A stretch of DNA of 64,000 nucleotides from contig OY997642.1 in NCBI GenBank assembly GCA_963921795.1, positions 26,008,192-26,072,191 of the forward strand. The letters run 5' to 3'. The stretch comes from Nannobrachium achirus (lineage: Eukaryota; Chordata; Actinopteri; Myctophiformes; Myctophidae). The translations under genes and the position numbers were made by a program. This document shows positions 1 through 14,591 of this stretch, piece by piece. Position 1 is the first letter of the stretch; each line of letters begins with the position of its first letter. Below the pieces are notes generated by a model that saw only the letters and a program-made list of their open reading frames with translations, did no database searches and had not been told where the DNA came from.

Positions 1-457
1 ATTTGAAGCATGCAGGGGCACATTTGATTCCCCAAAAAACAAGGGTCCTCCTAGCAACTATAAGGTCCCTGTGAGGTCTGCTGTGAGACAGTCCTCAGCC
101 CTCCGCTTCTGTTTTGTCCAATAATCTGTATTCAGTAAGACAACAAAGGACACAATGTACTCGACCATATTTCCCCTGTCCAAATCGTCACACTACGCTT
201 AGGAGAGGAAACAGGGCGGGTTATCATCATGACTAAGAAGAAGTCAGCATTATCAGGTTACTAGGCAGACTCAGCGATAAATAAATAAAAATCCCCTCAC
301 TGAGCCAATTCCACTGTTTGCCCACTAGGTGGCAGTGAGCATCAGAAGCCTGCCTCCAGCCAGTCACACAACCCTATTGGTTTATAATGAGGAGAGGTCC
401 CCGTCCCCACTGTCTCCCTGGCAACCAGGGTTGGGGACAGGGAGAGGGCAGAGCATG

Positions 458-563
<106 letters not shown>

Positions 564-721
564 GAGAAAGGGGGGGGAGGGGGGACCTCTCAGTGGCTCT
601 CAAACATTTTCGTGTCAAGGAGCCCCAAAATTGATTATGTTTAGTATTTGGCGCAGACCACCCACTCTGTTTCAAAAATATTTTGCACCAGGGACCCCCT
701 AAAGAGAAGATTTGTGTTCAT

Positions 722-776
722 AAATAGTAGGCCTACAAGCTCTGTGACGCGTTGTGAGCTTGTAGAGCTGCTGTTT
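722..776. repeat. shared hairpin cassette copy
   Basis: Arms AAATAGTAGGCCTACAAGCT / AGCTTGTAGAGCTGCTGTTT; the centre is shortened. Confidence 0.65.
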
Positions 777-867
777 CGGAAGAGCCGATGTATAAAACCA
801 GGTTAAACGCCACTTTGAGAAGCCTGTGCTGCAGACTGCATAAGGTGTAGGGAGTGACACAATTAGG

Positions 868-1062
868 ACAGTACATAAGGTATCAGGTGTGACACAAGGC
901 TTATAGACAGTACATAAGGTATCAGGTGTGACACAAGGCTTATAGACAGTACATTAGGTATCAGGTGTGACACAAGGCTTATAGACAGTACATAAGGTAT
1001 CAGGTGTGACACAAGGCTTATAGACAGTACATAAGGTATCGGTTGTGACACAGTGCTTATAG
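868..1062. repeat. 39-bp minisatellite, five units
   Basis: The unit begins ACAGTACATAAGGTATCAGG and ends ...CTTATAG. Five near-identical copies are followed by a partial one. Because 39 is a multiple of 3, an antisense ORF with a 13-residue repeat runs through it, which I do not regard as a gene. Confidence 0.9.
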
Positions 1063-1409
1063 ACAGTAGGGCATTAACGACTTGTGACAAAACCCGACAA
1101 TTCACCCTTTGTCAGCCTTCTGATTGGTCCCTGAACCAGCAGGCTCTTTCTGCCTTGTCCTGCCCTGGTTCCGCCTTGTTTATGTTGCTAAAACATCATA
1201 TTTGGAGAAATAAACACATTTAAAAACATGCCCAGGCACTATACTGAACCTGAGAGGCTCCTTTTTTTTTACTGAAACAAGTTTAAAATGAGAATTATTG
1301 AATACACAAAATAACAATAAGAAGCAACTGGTAGTGGATGGAGAGAAAGGACTGTTGTCCCACCAAGACACAGCAACCAATGGGTGAATGATGGTCCACT
1401 CACTGTTTC

Positions 1410-1840
1410 AAAATATAATAAAATAACAGTTGGGGGCAGAGCATTCACACATCGTGCCCCCTGTCTCTGGAATGCTCTCCCTCGAGCTGTCAGAGATGCC
1501 GACACTATGGCCATTTTTAAATCTAGGCTAAAAACCCATGTTTTCCTCAATGTTCAAACTCCCTACTTTCTTTTCTTTTTCTTTCCTTTCTCCTTTTTCT
1601 CCCTTTCTCACTGACCTGCACAGTTGCAGCTGACACATTTTATGACACATTTTATTACCTTTGTTGTTTTGCTATTGATATTTTTGTTGTACGATTATTT
1701 TTATAAATAATGTTTTTTGCTGTTTTGTACTCGACTTGTTGTATTGTCGTGAATGTTTTTGCTGTTTTATGACTTTGTTGTGAAGTGCACAGAGACCCTT
1801 TGGGGTGATATAAATAAAAATAAACTGAAACTTAAACTTG
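1410..1840 (+). mobile_element. LINE (L2/CR1-like) 3' fragment
   Basis: The frame around 1435-1560 encodes GGRAFTHRAPCLWNALPRAV...FKSRLKTHVF, the recognisable C-terminal end of L2-like ORF2 (xRLWNxLPxxIR...FKxxLKTHLF). An AT-rich 3' UTR ends with TAAATAAAAATAAA. It is 5'-truncated. Confidence 0.65.
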
Positions 1841-3265
1841 GCTTATTAACCAGGGATCCTTTTAAGCCCTGTTATAGCTATACTTTGTAGTTTAATTTAG
1901 TTTAATTGATTGAATACTTCTTGAATTCTTGAATGCTATTAACACGGTTGTTAACAGTACAGATGGTGCAGTCAAAAGTGAAGCTAAAGGGATAACGCAG
2001 GTGCAGGTGCTTGTTTCTCTCAGTTAATTAAGACATAGAATATACATAGCCTCCATGCATACAATACATAACACTCTGTAGGCTACTGACAAAATGTGAC
2101 AAAAACACATCAACAGCAGGCTGAAAGGGATTAACAAAACCGTTTAGCTTTTGTAACCAAAAACGTTTAGCTTTTGTGACACGTTAATGAGGACGTCACA
2201 ATCAGTGTCAGGCCTGTTCTATTTCAGGAGGAGTCTAAAGGCCATGAGGCGGTTTCCATAGCTTCTATCATTCACAGTTTGCCACACAGTTGAACCCTAT
2301 TTATGCCAATTTACCAGTGCCAATTATGCTTCTAATTAGAGGGAGTTTATGCATAAACCCCACCAAGCCAAAAGGAACATTTATCCTATTTGAAGAATAA
2401 CGTCGGTTTCACCCCCTGCCCCCGAAAAAAGCTTTCTTCCCCCGGCTTATCCAGAACTGCTTTTGTTATATTGAGTGCCACTTCTGTAACATTACCTTTA
2501 TTAAAAATAAACTTTCATGAACTTTATTATTATTGATTATTATTGAATGTGTATGAGTGTATGTGTAACAATAGATAACATATATTTTGTAACGGTTTGT
2601 GATAATTACAAAAACGCACATGGAAAACGAAGCAGGACACGTGAGTCTCGCCCGCCTCAGCTGTAATCAGCTGTCAGTCAGATCCTTTCCTGTTCCTCAT
2701 TCACAGATCTGCCATTAATTACATCACACATCACACTGTCATACTCCAGTCAGCTCAGTAAGGGAGGCGCCTTTAAATACGGCTTGCATTCACTATAGCT
2801 CTGCTTGTCTTGGATCCGAAGCTTCGCATCCACTGCTGCTTAGCTGCCCCCAGCCTCCACCTTTTGATCAGAGTCTGACATACTGCTGATTTTATGTCTG
2901 CGGATTCAAGCCAATATGTCAATGTATTGCTATTGTACTACTATTGTATCCCTATGGGGGGGGGTTGCTTAGCGTTCCCTGATTTTGCATAGCAATCTAC
3001 TTGAACAAAGTTCATGGGTTGCACACAAACGTTTGAGCAGTGGTGCTCAAAGTGGGGTTCAAGGACCTCCAGTGGTCCTTGACGGGGTTCCAGGAGGGAC
3101 CCCAGCTAAATGTTTCACATACCGGTAGTAGGAACCAAATGCGCCCTGACTGGCAGTACTGTAACACTGAGAGTGAACGTACACTCTCAGAGTTATGGAG
3201 GTACATGGCCCAAATGGATACCAAACTGAAGGTCCTTGAAATTAAACATTTTGATTACCACTATA
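1841..3265. other. intergenic, nothing recognised
   Basis: AT-rich non-coding sequence with no supported gene or repeat boundary. Confidence 0.5.
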
Positions 3266-3273
3266 CTTTACGG

Positions 3274-3677
3274 CAGTGGTTCTCAACCTGTGGGTCGGGA
3301 CCCCCAGGGGGCCCCCAAATTATTTTGGGGGGTCCCCAGATGATTAACTTAATGTGCAACATTGTTTTCTCAGTCAACAGTAAACAAATGAACATACACT
3401 CTAAGTGTATAGAGGGTATATGCACACTTCTAAAGTGACAATTTAAGGACTTTTTAATGCCTCTAAAATGACAAATTAAACATTGGCCAAATTGTCAAAT
3501 ATTAGAGGCAGCAATTGTGAAAATAGCAGATCTACATGCTCACAGCGAGGCGTTCGCAATAGAACCGTGTTATACAAAATATAATGCCTCAACTCTTAGT
3601 GCTGGTCAGGATGGGGGGTCCCCAGTTAAAATATGATTATTTTGGGGGTCACGGCCAGAAAAGGTTGAGGACCACTG
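3274..3677. mobile_element. hAT-type MITE with perfect 8-bp TSD
   Basis: Terminal inverted repeats are CAGTGGTTCTCAACCT and its complement AGGTTGAGGACCACTG. The flanks carry the identical 8-bp duplication CTTTACGG (3266-3273 and 3678-3685). At 404 bp with no coding capacity it must be mobilised by a hAT transposase in trans. A truncated copy of the shared hairpin lies at 3517-3560. It is the same family as 57041-57659, which is in inverse orientation. Confidence 0.9.
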
Positions 3678-4619
3678 CTTTACGGGACTAGCTACTCCCA
3701 GTACCTGTAAGCCCTGTGGAAGGTGCAGTGCACCACAGAGAGCTCCCTACCTCCCGGCTCCCGTCCAGGTGTTTGAGCAGAGCAAAAAAAAAAAATTAAA
3801 GAAGAAGGATTGTGAAGGACAAACATTCTCCCAGCAACGGACTGTGTGTACGCATGCGGACAGAACAGGCAAGCAAGCGCCTGAGGACGCTCAGCCCCAG
3901 TCTTTTTTTTCCCCCCCTGAGGCTGTCGGAGGAAACAAGGAAAACAGAAAAGAAAATGGAAAAGGAAAGAAATCCAAAACAAAACAACACTGCCACGTTG
4001 CTGCAAAAGGGGTTCTACCATTAATCTTTCCTAATATCTGTTAGGTATTTTGTTGTGGTTTATATCATCTTTTTATCAATTCATATTGATGACCAACTGA
4101 CCACCTGACCCTAAGGCACAGCTCGTGACTGTGCCATGCTTTAATGTCATGTACCATACCCACAAGGTCTCTGTCTGGTAGAAATGAGGCCTTGATCTAC
4201 TGCCATGGAGCCTGTACCTAAAACAATGAGAATTGTTTTGGTTTATAAGGTTCAGCCTGGGACATCTGGTGTCATCCAGACACCAGCAAGGACATCTCTT
4301 CCCCCAGGAACCTACTGTATATGGACTCTTTGTCTTGTTGCCATTTGTGGACAAGAAACATCCTATGAACTGTTGAAACGTCATCCATTGACTGACCAAA
4401 TGACCATACTTATACTCATGTCAAAACATCATTTGTCAGAGAGAGCACGAACCATTGAACCATTATTTCTGTACTGTACCTGTCTTGAATTTTCTCTCTC
4501 CATAAACATTCCATTCTCACTCTGAATCACTCTCCTGTCTTATTTCTTTGTGGTGGATTATAGGGGAATAAGAAGGTGTTGTTGTTTACAAATAATATAT
4601 TTATCAATATCTCATACAG

Positions 4620-4832
4620 CACTGGTTCCCAAACACTGGGTCGGGAACCATTTGTGGGTCGCGGGCACATTTTTATGATTCCCTTAATTTTTTGTTTCCC
4701 AGTACATTTTGTTTTTAGTTATGTCAAAAACATTTTCAAAAAACATGTCCCAAAAATAACCGATATACAAGCTCACAATGCAGCGCGAAGTGTCGCGTTG
4801 TGAGCTTGTAGATCTGATGTTTTCAATATTAG
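4620..4832. mobile_element. hAT-type MITE, left half plus hairpin
   Basis: It starts CACTGGTTCCCAAACACTGG, then GGGTCG blocks, then a complete hairpin at 4751-4824. The right half is missing where the next element (4834) begins. Confidence 0.55.
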
Positions 4833-4833
4833 G

Positions 4834-5183
4834 GCTGGGACTTTAACTGATTAATTGCGATTAATTAATTACAGAAAATGAACGCGATTAAAAGAAATTA
4901 CGCATTTTAATCACACTTAGTTTTTGCACCACAGAACCTTCAGTTTCGGGCATACCGATCATAGCGATGCACCAACCAAGAAGAGACAACAAACACAAAG
5001 GGAGAAGTAGCCGATCAGAGCACTTTGCTTGGCCCAGTGGATGCGAAATTTAGATTTAAAAAACTCACTCGTTGATTCACTCGTACAACAAAATGTGTTT
5101 TACTTGAAAAAAATATATATTCTCGGGTCAAATATTAATATGCGATTAATTCGATAACATGTTTTAATCGCATCCCAGCCCTA
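4834..5183. mobile_element. MITE with TAGGGCTGGGA ends
   Basis: The left end is AGGGCTGGGACTTTAACTG and the right end ...TTAATCGCATCCCAGCCCT, inverted over about 11 bp with GATTAA-rich subterminal repeats. It is probably hAT-like. The target duplication is obscured by the TA repeat on the right. Confidence 0.55.
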
Positions 5184-5282
5184 TATATATATATATGTGA
5201 ATAAATGAATAGAATTTCTTTATTGCAGACTCAGGCCATGTACTGTACTTTCACTTCAGGATATTTACATGACACCGCTGGT

Positions 5283-5912
5283 CAGTGATGGAAAAAGTAC
5301 TCACATGTTTTAGTAAACGTATCAATACTACAATGTAGAAATACAAGTAAAAGTCTGGAATTAAAAATGTACTTGGGTAAAAGTATCAAAGTATTGGCAT
5401 CAAAATAAAGTACAAAATGCTTGAAAATAGCAGATCTACAAACGAGTTGTGAACTTTTTAAAAATACTGTATTTGAAGCGAGAAATAGATGATACAGTAA
5501 CAGAAAATGGATTCTATTTGACCAACACTTCCTTCCTTGTTTTCCAAGGCGACCGTATTGCGCTGGGGGGACGCCCAGCGCAAAGCTTGTGGAATACTTT
5601 CATTACTGTAAACAAGGAAATACTCTGTTTTGTTTTTAGTTTTGAGTCAAATTATTAATTGGATTGAATAGCTGTGTAATAAGCGGGATATTACATGGCT
5701 TCGCCTTGGGGATTATCAGCCTGTCGGAATTATGTTTCTCGATAACGACCGCACAGCCAGACGATATCCCTTGCATAATCTATATCTGCAAAGTAACTAA
5801 CTAAAGTTTTCAAATAAAAGTAGTGGAGTAAAAGTCCAATATTTGGATCCGAGATGTAGTGGAGTAGAAGTAAGGTATTGGAAATTGGAAATACTCAAGT
5901 AAACTTCCACTT
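5283..5912. mobile_element. Tol2-like hAT MITE remnant
   Basis: It starts CAGTGATGGAAAAAGTACTC and is rich in AAGTAAAAGT/ATACTCAAGTA motifs typical of fish Tol2-group non-autonomous elements. The right end is degenerate. A short hairpin remnant (5423-5454) sits inside. Confidence 0.5.
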
Positions 5913-6144
5913 CCACTTAAACGTCTTCCTGCCTTGTGAAGAAGTGTATATGCGTGGTGGTGTGGTTTTAGTTGGGTGTGAGACCCCCCATGGTGAACGG
6001 CGAGTATAGGGGCCACACAGCAGGATATGGTTACGCTAAAGCGATTTCCCTTCTGTACAATGATATGTTACACCTTAAGAACCAAGTAAACACGTCACTC
6101 CGCGAGCATAAATTCAGCATAGTCTGATGTCAAATATTTCCCAA

Positions 6145-6685
6145 CAGGGGCGTCACAAGCGGGGGAAAAGTGGGGCTGAGTTACTAGGGCCCAAGGTGGA
6201 GTGGCCTGAATTATTTTATACTTTAGCTATTGAAAAATAGCTAAAGGGCCGGCACTGAGTGCCACGCTGCGAGCTTGTAGATCTGCTATTTTTGAAAAGT
6301 CGTGAAAATGTGTGCAAAACTTTGAATATGTACTTTTTAAGCAAACATTTGTAACTCAAATTTTGCTTCGGGGGGGGGGGGGGGGGGGGGGGGGGGGGTC
6401 CCTGGAACGAAATATTTTGAGATGGGGGTCCGTGGCCAAATACGTATCATTTTGGGGGTCCTTCACATGGAAAAGTTTGAGCACCACTGACATAGAAACA
6501 TAGGTTTTTCAAAAAACCTTAGAAGGATTTGAAATTTTCAAAGACACATTTTCAAGATTTTTCAAAAATAGCAGATCTACAAGCTCGCAGCGCGGCACTC
6601 GGTGCCGCGCTGTGAGCTTGTATATCTGCTATTTTTCAATAGTTAAAGAACCCTGCAGGGCCCAGAATTTGGTGTGACACCCCTG
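6145..6685. mobile_element. hAT-type composite MITE with perfect 8-bp TSD and two hairpins
   Basis: The ends are CAGGGGCGTCAC... and ...GTGTGACACCCCTG, flanked by TTTCCCAA on both sides (6137-6144, 6686-6693). Inside lie a second TIR-like motif GAGCACCACTG, a 29-base G run (6370-6398) and two hairpin copies (6232-6295, 6563-6639). A second copy of this arrangement is at 56437-56909 in the opposite orientation. Confidence 0.9.
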
Positions 6686-8375
<1,690 letters not shown>

Positions 8376-9211
8376 TACATGCTATATTGTATGGAGTGTG
8401 CCATAGAGATAGCAGTGCCTGTAAAGCAGGCAGCAACAGCAGAAGATGCTGACCCAGCGTTCCTGGCTGGTAATATGATGGGATCATCAGACGACCAACG
8501 CAGGACGAGTCAGAACATTAAGTCTTAAAGATGCTTATAGAGCCTCACTTAATCACTTAAAGCCCTATATACTTAGTAGTTGACCGGGATCCCCCAGGGC
8601 TCAATACATTGGCCCACTCCTTTTCCCTCGTTCACAGAACATAGACATAGATCTAACAATCTCACGACACGCCGCATTGCAACGTTTTAACCACTTATAA
8701 GCTCAATTTGATATACGTTGTCGTCAAGCTCACGTGTCATTACGAGTTTGTAGAAATGCTTTACGCAATTTTGTTGTTCATAATGACCTAGCTCAGCATT
8801 TTCACAATTATCCGGGTTTAAATTGGTTCAGTTTGAAATCAATCAATTTGACTTTGAAGAGCACCTGTCTGCAATTTACAACTGGAACCCATACCTTTAC
8901 CGGTCCTTGTATTGATGATTTCTATAGTATTGAATATACAGTAGGAAGGGGGACCACAATGGAAACAAGCCCTCAGGGCTTTTCCTGTCATCCTTTTAGC
9001 ATTATGACTGTACCCCTGTACCTTTTACAAACTGTTAATAAAGTATTCAATCAAATCAAATCAATCACAGTTGCCGCTTGTTCCAGCATAGACCTGTATA
9101 GCAATGATAGAGCACATAATTCATAAGCACAAAGCATGCATCAACCCCGCTTTCCATTCCGACATGCTGCCATTCAGACATTGACTTCTAATTGTCTGAG
9201 TGATAGATTGC

Positions 9212-9540
9212 TTAAAGGACCACTTCACCTCTGGGACAACCAGATCTTATTTTATTGTTGTTTGGGACACGATCAACACAATCCTGAGTTATTTTTTGTG
9301 TTCAATCTGTGTTTTTAGATATTTTAGTATTTCAGCATGCTACAAAGCATCATATGATGCATTTTGCATCATATGACGCATCGTATGATGCAATATCATG
9401 CTACAAAGCATCATATGATGCTTTGTAGCATGCTGAAATACTACACAAAAACACAAAAAATAAATCAGGATTGTGTTGATCGTGTCCCAAACAACAATAA
9501 AATAAGATCTGGTTGTCCCAGAGGTGAAGTGGTCCTTTAA
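9212..9540. mobile_element. TTAA-flanked foldback MITE
   Basis: Long near-perfect inverted repeats (arms over 120 bp) run from TTAAAGGACCACTTCACCTC to its complement. The centre is rich in GCATCATATGATGC palindromes. TTAA at both ends fits piggyBac-type duplication. A second copy lies at 62986-63187. Confidence 0.75.
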
Positions 9541-10179
9541 ACCCAGGCAAACATCTGCGTTATACATCAAATAGCACTCCACCTGTAGCAAACATCCATG
9601 AACATGATACCAGCTTCAAAGCACAGACAATACAAAACACATTCTCATTGTAGACCATAAAAAGATACCAAATAATGAAAACGAGGATCCGATACAAAAG
9701 CAAACAGGCTTACTGGTCAATAGTTCAGCACACAACCCACCCCCCCCTTCTCAACAACATGCTACCTGCAATGTTTTGATGCTTTTTAGACCTGTTAGCT
9801 GCCCGTTTAGAAACCCCTTAAATACCTGTGTCACTTATGACATCACTATCTCTTTGTATCCCTCTTGAGACTAACTGGACGGTAGAGCAAGGGTTCACAA
9901 CATTGGGGTACGCCACGGGGTAGCGTATACCACCCACCAGGGGTCCAAATCATGGACCCTTACAGGTCTGTAACTCAAGAGAGCGCACAAATGGAACGGG
10001 TCCATGTTGTAGGCTACACGCTCAGAGTTGAATTAAACACTGCAGATTTCACAGTGTAGATTGGTTGTCCCAGAGATGCTTCTTTTTTCTTTGTTTCATT
10101 GCATCAAATGGGGGGGTCAGTGGTATCTGTTGGTGGGAACCTCATGTGTCCCAAACTGTTACTTCTCAGGATTCAAATT

Positions 10180-10261
10180 CAAAAGTAGCAGAAATAGCAG
10201 ATCTACAAGCAAAAAACACATATGGCAGGCACGTTTCGAGCTTGTGGATTTGCTACTTTTG
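10180..10261. repeat. shared hairpin cassette copy
   Basis: Contains AGAAATAGCAGATCTACAAGC and GAGCTTGTGGATTTGC, with outer bases CAAAAGTAGCA/TGCTACTTTTG matched. The loop was replaced by A-rich sequence. Confidence 0.6.
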
Positions 10262-10999
10262 ATACCTTTGAGTGCCGCTCTAGTTATGTAGTATATGATC
10301 AAGTATGTGGCATTAAATTACGAAATAAACACAACAAGTCAGAACATGGAGATAAGAGGTTTCTGTTCTGACCCCATTTAGGTGACCACGTGTTTCTGTT
10401 GAGTGTGTGTGTGTATGGTCTGCTGTGTGTAGCGGTGCTACTCCAGAGGGCGGGAGCCCAGCTCCTTCGAGGGCAGCAGCAGGCAGCAGTGTGTCACGGT
10501 TGGCATGGAAGTGCCAAACGCCAAGTGCATTTAATTAGCCAAGCTGTCTTGGCATTGGACAAGAGTGTGTGTGTCTGTGTGTGTGAGGGGGGGTACGGCC
10601 GGGGGGGACGACGACAAACTATGACAAGTCATCACCATCACCACCAAGGGCACGGCGCTGCTCCCTGACCACACATTTCAAACTTACACACAGTGGTGTG
10701 TGTGTGTGTGTGCGTGTGTGCGCGCGTGTGTGTGTGTGTACACAGGTGTACAGGTCCATATAGACAAAGACATCGAGCACAACTATAACAGCCTGGCTTT
10801 CCCTGAACATAGACTGACACATATTTAGACTATATAGGCCTATCATAATACATACTAGACTATGCCGTGTTATATGCACGTGCACAACATTTAAGTCACA
10901 ACAAGGCCAGCATAGGCCTATATGGGGGGGGGGGGGGGGGGGGGACACTGTTGCCATGAAAAACTTGAGAAACACTTTGGAAGAAACCATTTTGAAAGC

Positions 11000-11318
11000 C
11001 CCCCACCCTCCCCTCTCTCTCTCTCAGTCCCTCCAGAGCTAGTACTAGCAGCATATGACGGAGCCCACCCCTCCACCACCTCCTCGGCAGCCCCAGTGAG
11101 CAGGAGAACCACACTACAGACTAGAGGAGAATCCAGTGTGAGGCAGCCAGCAACCAGCGCGTCTCTCCTCTCCTCCTTCCAATAGGCATGCTCGCCACAG
11201 CCAGCAGCCAGTGTGAGTGTGAGTGTGTGTGTGTGCAGCAGTCACAGCAGTGCTCTCTCTCAGCGACTGAAGGCTGGGCGCAGGGGAACTGCGACGGCCG
11301 CGCCAAGCATCTACCCAG
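11000..11318 (+). promoter_or_regulatory. candidate promoter/non-coding first exon upstream of jcad
   Basis: This stretch is richer in G+C and CpG than its surroundings, ends at a consensus-like donor CCCAG|GTATGC at 11319, and has a GC-rich continuation to about 11730. A remote non-coding first exon spliced to 25014 would be plausible for jcad. There is no TATA box or transcript evidence, so this is a guess from composition plus a donor. Confidence 0.25.
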
Positions 11319-12645
11319 GTATGCGTCTATCTCTCTCTCACTGTGTCACTACGCCCTTCCTTTTACTACAACCATTTTGCAACGAAATAATCGCGGTATC
11401 CTTTTTTAGACCACCTGGCCTTTAGATTCCGGGGCGACAGCGGTTATTATTTCTAGGGAGGGGTTGTCTTGTTTTTATCCATGTATTTATTTATTTATTT
11501 ATCAGCCTCCCCATCCATCCATCCGTGCACGGCACGGAACGGTAGCGCAGCAGCAGCAGCATCGGGGCAAAGCGGGTCTTCTTTTGGTAAACACACACTG
11601 CTGCTAAAAGCCCCTTATGTCGTTAGACCGCGCGTCAGGTTGCCATGCACGCACACACACACACCTCAAAATGTGTTCGCCCTTCGACAGACAGAGCAGC
11701 AGCCGCTGTTTCCATGCGATGCGAGGTGATGTGAACATGTTATAGCTGCCCCGGACCGGTCGTTTCATGATGGTGATGATGATGATGTGTGGATTTGTTC
11801 ACGGATGATCTGAACACTATTGCTTCTTAACTGGGGTTGGGATTTTGGCCCAGAAACGTCATGTTTTGCGTCGCGTCAAAACATGACCGTTGGACTGTAT
11901 ATTCCAACTTGTCTTGCAGTGCGCGGCGTGCAGGTGTATAGACCTATACGTGTGTTTTCCCCCCTCCCCTCATAGCCTACTTGCTGACCGGGGAGAAGCG
12001 GTTTAGCCTATAGATTGAATATTGAATCTGGGATCAAAAGGCTGATTTTGGAAGAAAAATAATAATAATAATAATTTCTTTAGCAGTCAATTTCATGTGG
12101 GCTTGTGCTGGTCTGTGCAACAATAACACTGCAGTGTTACAGCAAGGCTATAGTAGGTCATATCACATACTGTAGGCTATCCATGCTCACAGGCAGCTAT
12201 TCTATGATGTATTATTGATAACCTTATGCTATGATATAATAGATCTATTTCAAATCATTATTCATTCATAGAATGTGTTGCTGTCCCCTTGGCAAAGTAT
12301 CACGAGGCAGATGTTTTTTCCCCTTCGCCCCCCCCCCCTCCCCCCCTTGAGAATCAGACAAAGTGCTGTTAATTATAGATACTTTGAACTTGATGTGTGA
12401 GTAGACTATAGGTGTGCGTTGAATGTGTGTAGATAGGCCGGGTTATTCTTTCACTTTAATGATTGGCCAGCTCTCAGATGCTGTCTCTCTCCTTGTCACT
12501 AGGTAAGACACAGGCTAGGTAAGGTACACTCCCCTGTAGCAGTTTAGGGTGGTTCTGTCTTGCTAGCGCTGCTGCTGCTGCTGCTGCTGATGTGTTAAGC
12601 CGGATTTGTACTCCGTCGCGCGCCGGTGTCGCGGCAACAACACCC
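11319..12645. other. intergenic or leader intron, no gene
   Basis: GC-rich until about 11960, with CAGCAG runs and (GAT)n near 11770, then AT-rich. No supported exon beyond the candidate noted upstream. Confidence 0.4.
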
Positions 12646-12721
12646 GAAAATAGCCGATCTACAGCATCACAGCGCCAGGCGTCTGTGACGGTTTTGTGAT
12701 CTTGTGGGTCTGGTGTTTTTC
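12646..12721. repeat. shared hairpin cassette copy, degenerate
   Basis: Arms CCGAAAATAGCCGATCTACA and TGTGGGTCTGGTGTTTTTCGG; the pairing extends into the flanks CGAAAA/TTTTCG. Confidence 0.55.
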
Positions 12722-12871
12722 GGTTGCACGGCAACCAACCTATATTTACAGTGCTGGCCATCATCTTCATCACTACCTGTGCATGCAATGCATGCAGACT
12801 CCCACCAGGCCCCCCTCCCCTTCTTAACCTTTATTTATCCAGGGAAAGTTGACTGAGCACAGATCACAGAT

Positions 12872-12872
<1 letters not shown>

Positions 12873-12916
<44 letters not shown>
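12873..12916. repeat. (CT)n microsatellite
   Basis: About 22 CT units running into CTTTCTTTACAG. Confidence 0.95.
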
Positions 12917-12922
<6 letters not shown>

Positions 12923-13867
12923 ACAGCAACGCCCTGCTTCTTTCTTCACACTCGCACACTTTACTGTACTCACACATTTACAATAGCCTATAGGAGCTGC
13001 CCGGTACAATCTGAGCTCAGCCTCCTATTGTTAGCGGCCACTGAGTCAAACAATGGGTGGTAAAGTGAGTTGCTCAAGGGCACCTCAGATGTTGAGGGAT
13101 TTATAGTTGATGAGCATCTCGTGGTGCATCATGACTCTTGCCCGACCCAGATCCTCTATGCAGCCAGGCCAGTCCAGGGGCTTCAGTTGTTGGTGCCGGG
13201 ATGGTTTCTCAAGCGAATACGCTGTTTTCTTGAGTGCTATTTTAACACTGGAGGAGTGTAAAAATGTTAAATGAACAATGCCTGGGACAGCACAGATAGT
13301 GGAAGGTGTGAGGGGGAGAGGGGTGGGGTGGTGGTGGTCAGTAGAACCAAGTTGAAAGTCAATTCTGTGTAATATTATTAGAGGTATAACCTCCAACTCT
13401 GTTAACAACACCTACTTTGGAAAGCTGTTGATAAGGGGCCACATACACAGAGAAACTTATTTAAGCAGAGCTTTTTGGGAGCAATTAGTAGTTTATGAGC
13501 AATGCCAACAACAATGGCCTTCTGTGATATTATAGATGATATAGATAACACATAGACACACTCGGTAGCGTACTGAATCAATAATGTGCGAGGCCAAAAA
13601 AAGAAAAACCCCAACAACAACAAGAAGTGTAATTAATGATGACAGTTCTGCTGTTGCTATGCAATAAAAGCCATGTGCCTGTAGGTTCCTCTCGCTATTC
13701 TTTTTGAGTGATGACCTTGTCAAAAGTGGAAGCAGTCTATCTGCTGTAGTTCACCCCAACCACTGAGTTAACCACTTAAAAGCCTTAGCTGACGGGGTCC
13801 CCCTATAGTGGCCTGTACTATAAAGGCCTCTCTCCCTTTTTCCCTCTACACCAAATATCAGACAGCT

Positions 13868-13905
13868 GAAAATAGCCCACATACAAGCGACGTGAGCTTG
13901 TAGGA
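13868..13905. repeat. shared hairpin cassette, truncated
   Basis: GAAAATAGCCCACATACAAG then CGTGAGCTTGTAGG; most of the centre and the right end are missing. Confidence 0.45.
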
Positions 13906-14538
13906 CACTGTACCTGTATAGGGTTCAAGCTATAAGCTTTTTGATTGGTGCTAACCGCTCCTACAACTGGCTTTGTCTGTTTGTATGTACGTACGTATGT
14001 AAATTATGTTCCACACGTGGCTCATAAAAATCACAGCTAACTTCGCACTGTGTGTGATTTCTTTCCCTTCTTGTCACGACCATCCCCACATTCCCCCTAT
14101 ATAATTCAAGAATTCCTCTCCAGTTGATTTCTGCCTCTCGTTTTGCTGCACTTGGAGCACTGGCACATGGAAGACTTTTAGATCTGATTCAGCTATAACC
14201 CAGTGTATCAGCCAGGACACAACTGACTTTTTGTGGAGTGTCAGTTGTTCCATGCTCCCATTCAAATCAAATTAAATATACTTCACTCAAAAGGCTGTTA
14301 TATACTCTTCCAAATCCACTGGCATTTTGGTGATTGGCCAGTTCCATGTGTTGTCCTTGAACAGATACCTAAAGCCCAGGGTGGCTGACTGTAATGAGGA
14401 GATTTTCTGCTGCGCTTCATCCATCTGGCTGGCATTAATTATCTTCAATATATACGCTGATGTGTAGGATTACACTGAAGCATACAGTACGAAGCCACAC
14501 TGTGAAAGCCTCAGTGTTTATCTAACCACACGACACAT

Positions 14539-14591
14539 GTACAAATGGAAGCAAATGGACCCATAAGTGTCCATTTGCTTCCATTTGTACA
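14539..14591. repeat. palindrome with about 23-bp arms
   Basis: GTACAAATGGAAGCAAATGG and its complement flank a CCCATAAGTG-type loop. Confidence 0.8.

Noticed and set aside
868-1062. Possible CRISPR-like array
   Set aside because: The units are contiguous 39-bp tandem repeats with no unique spacers, in a vertebrate genome.
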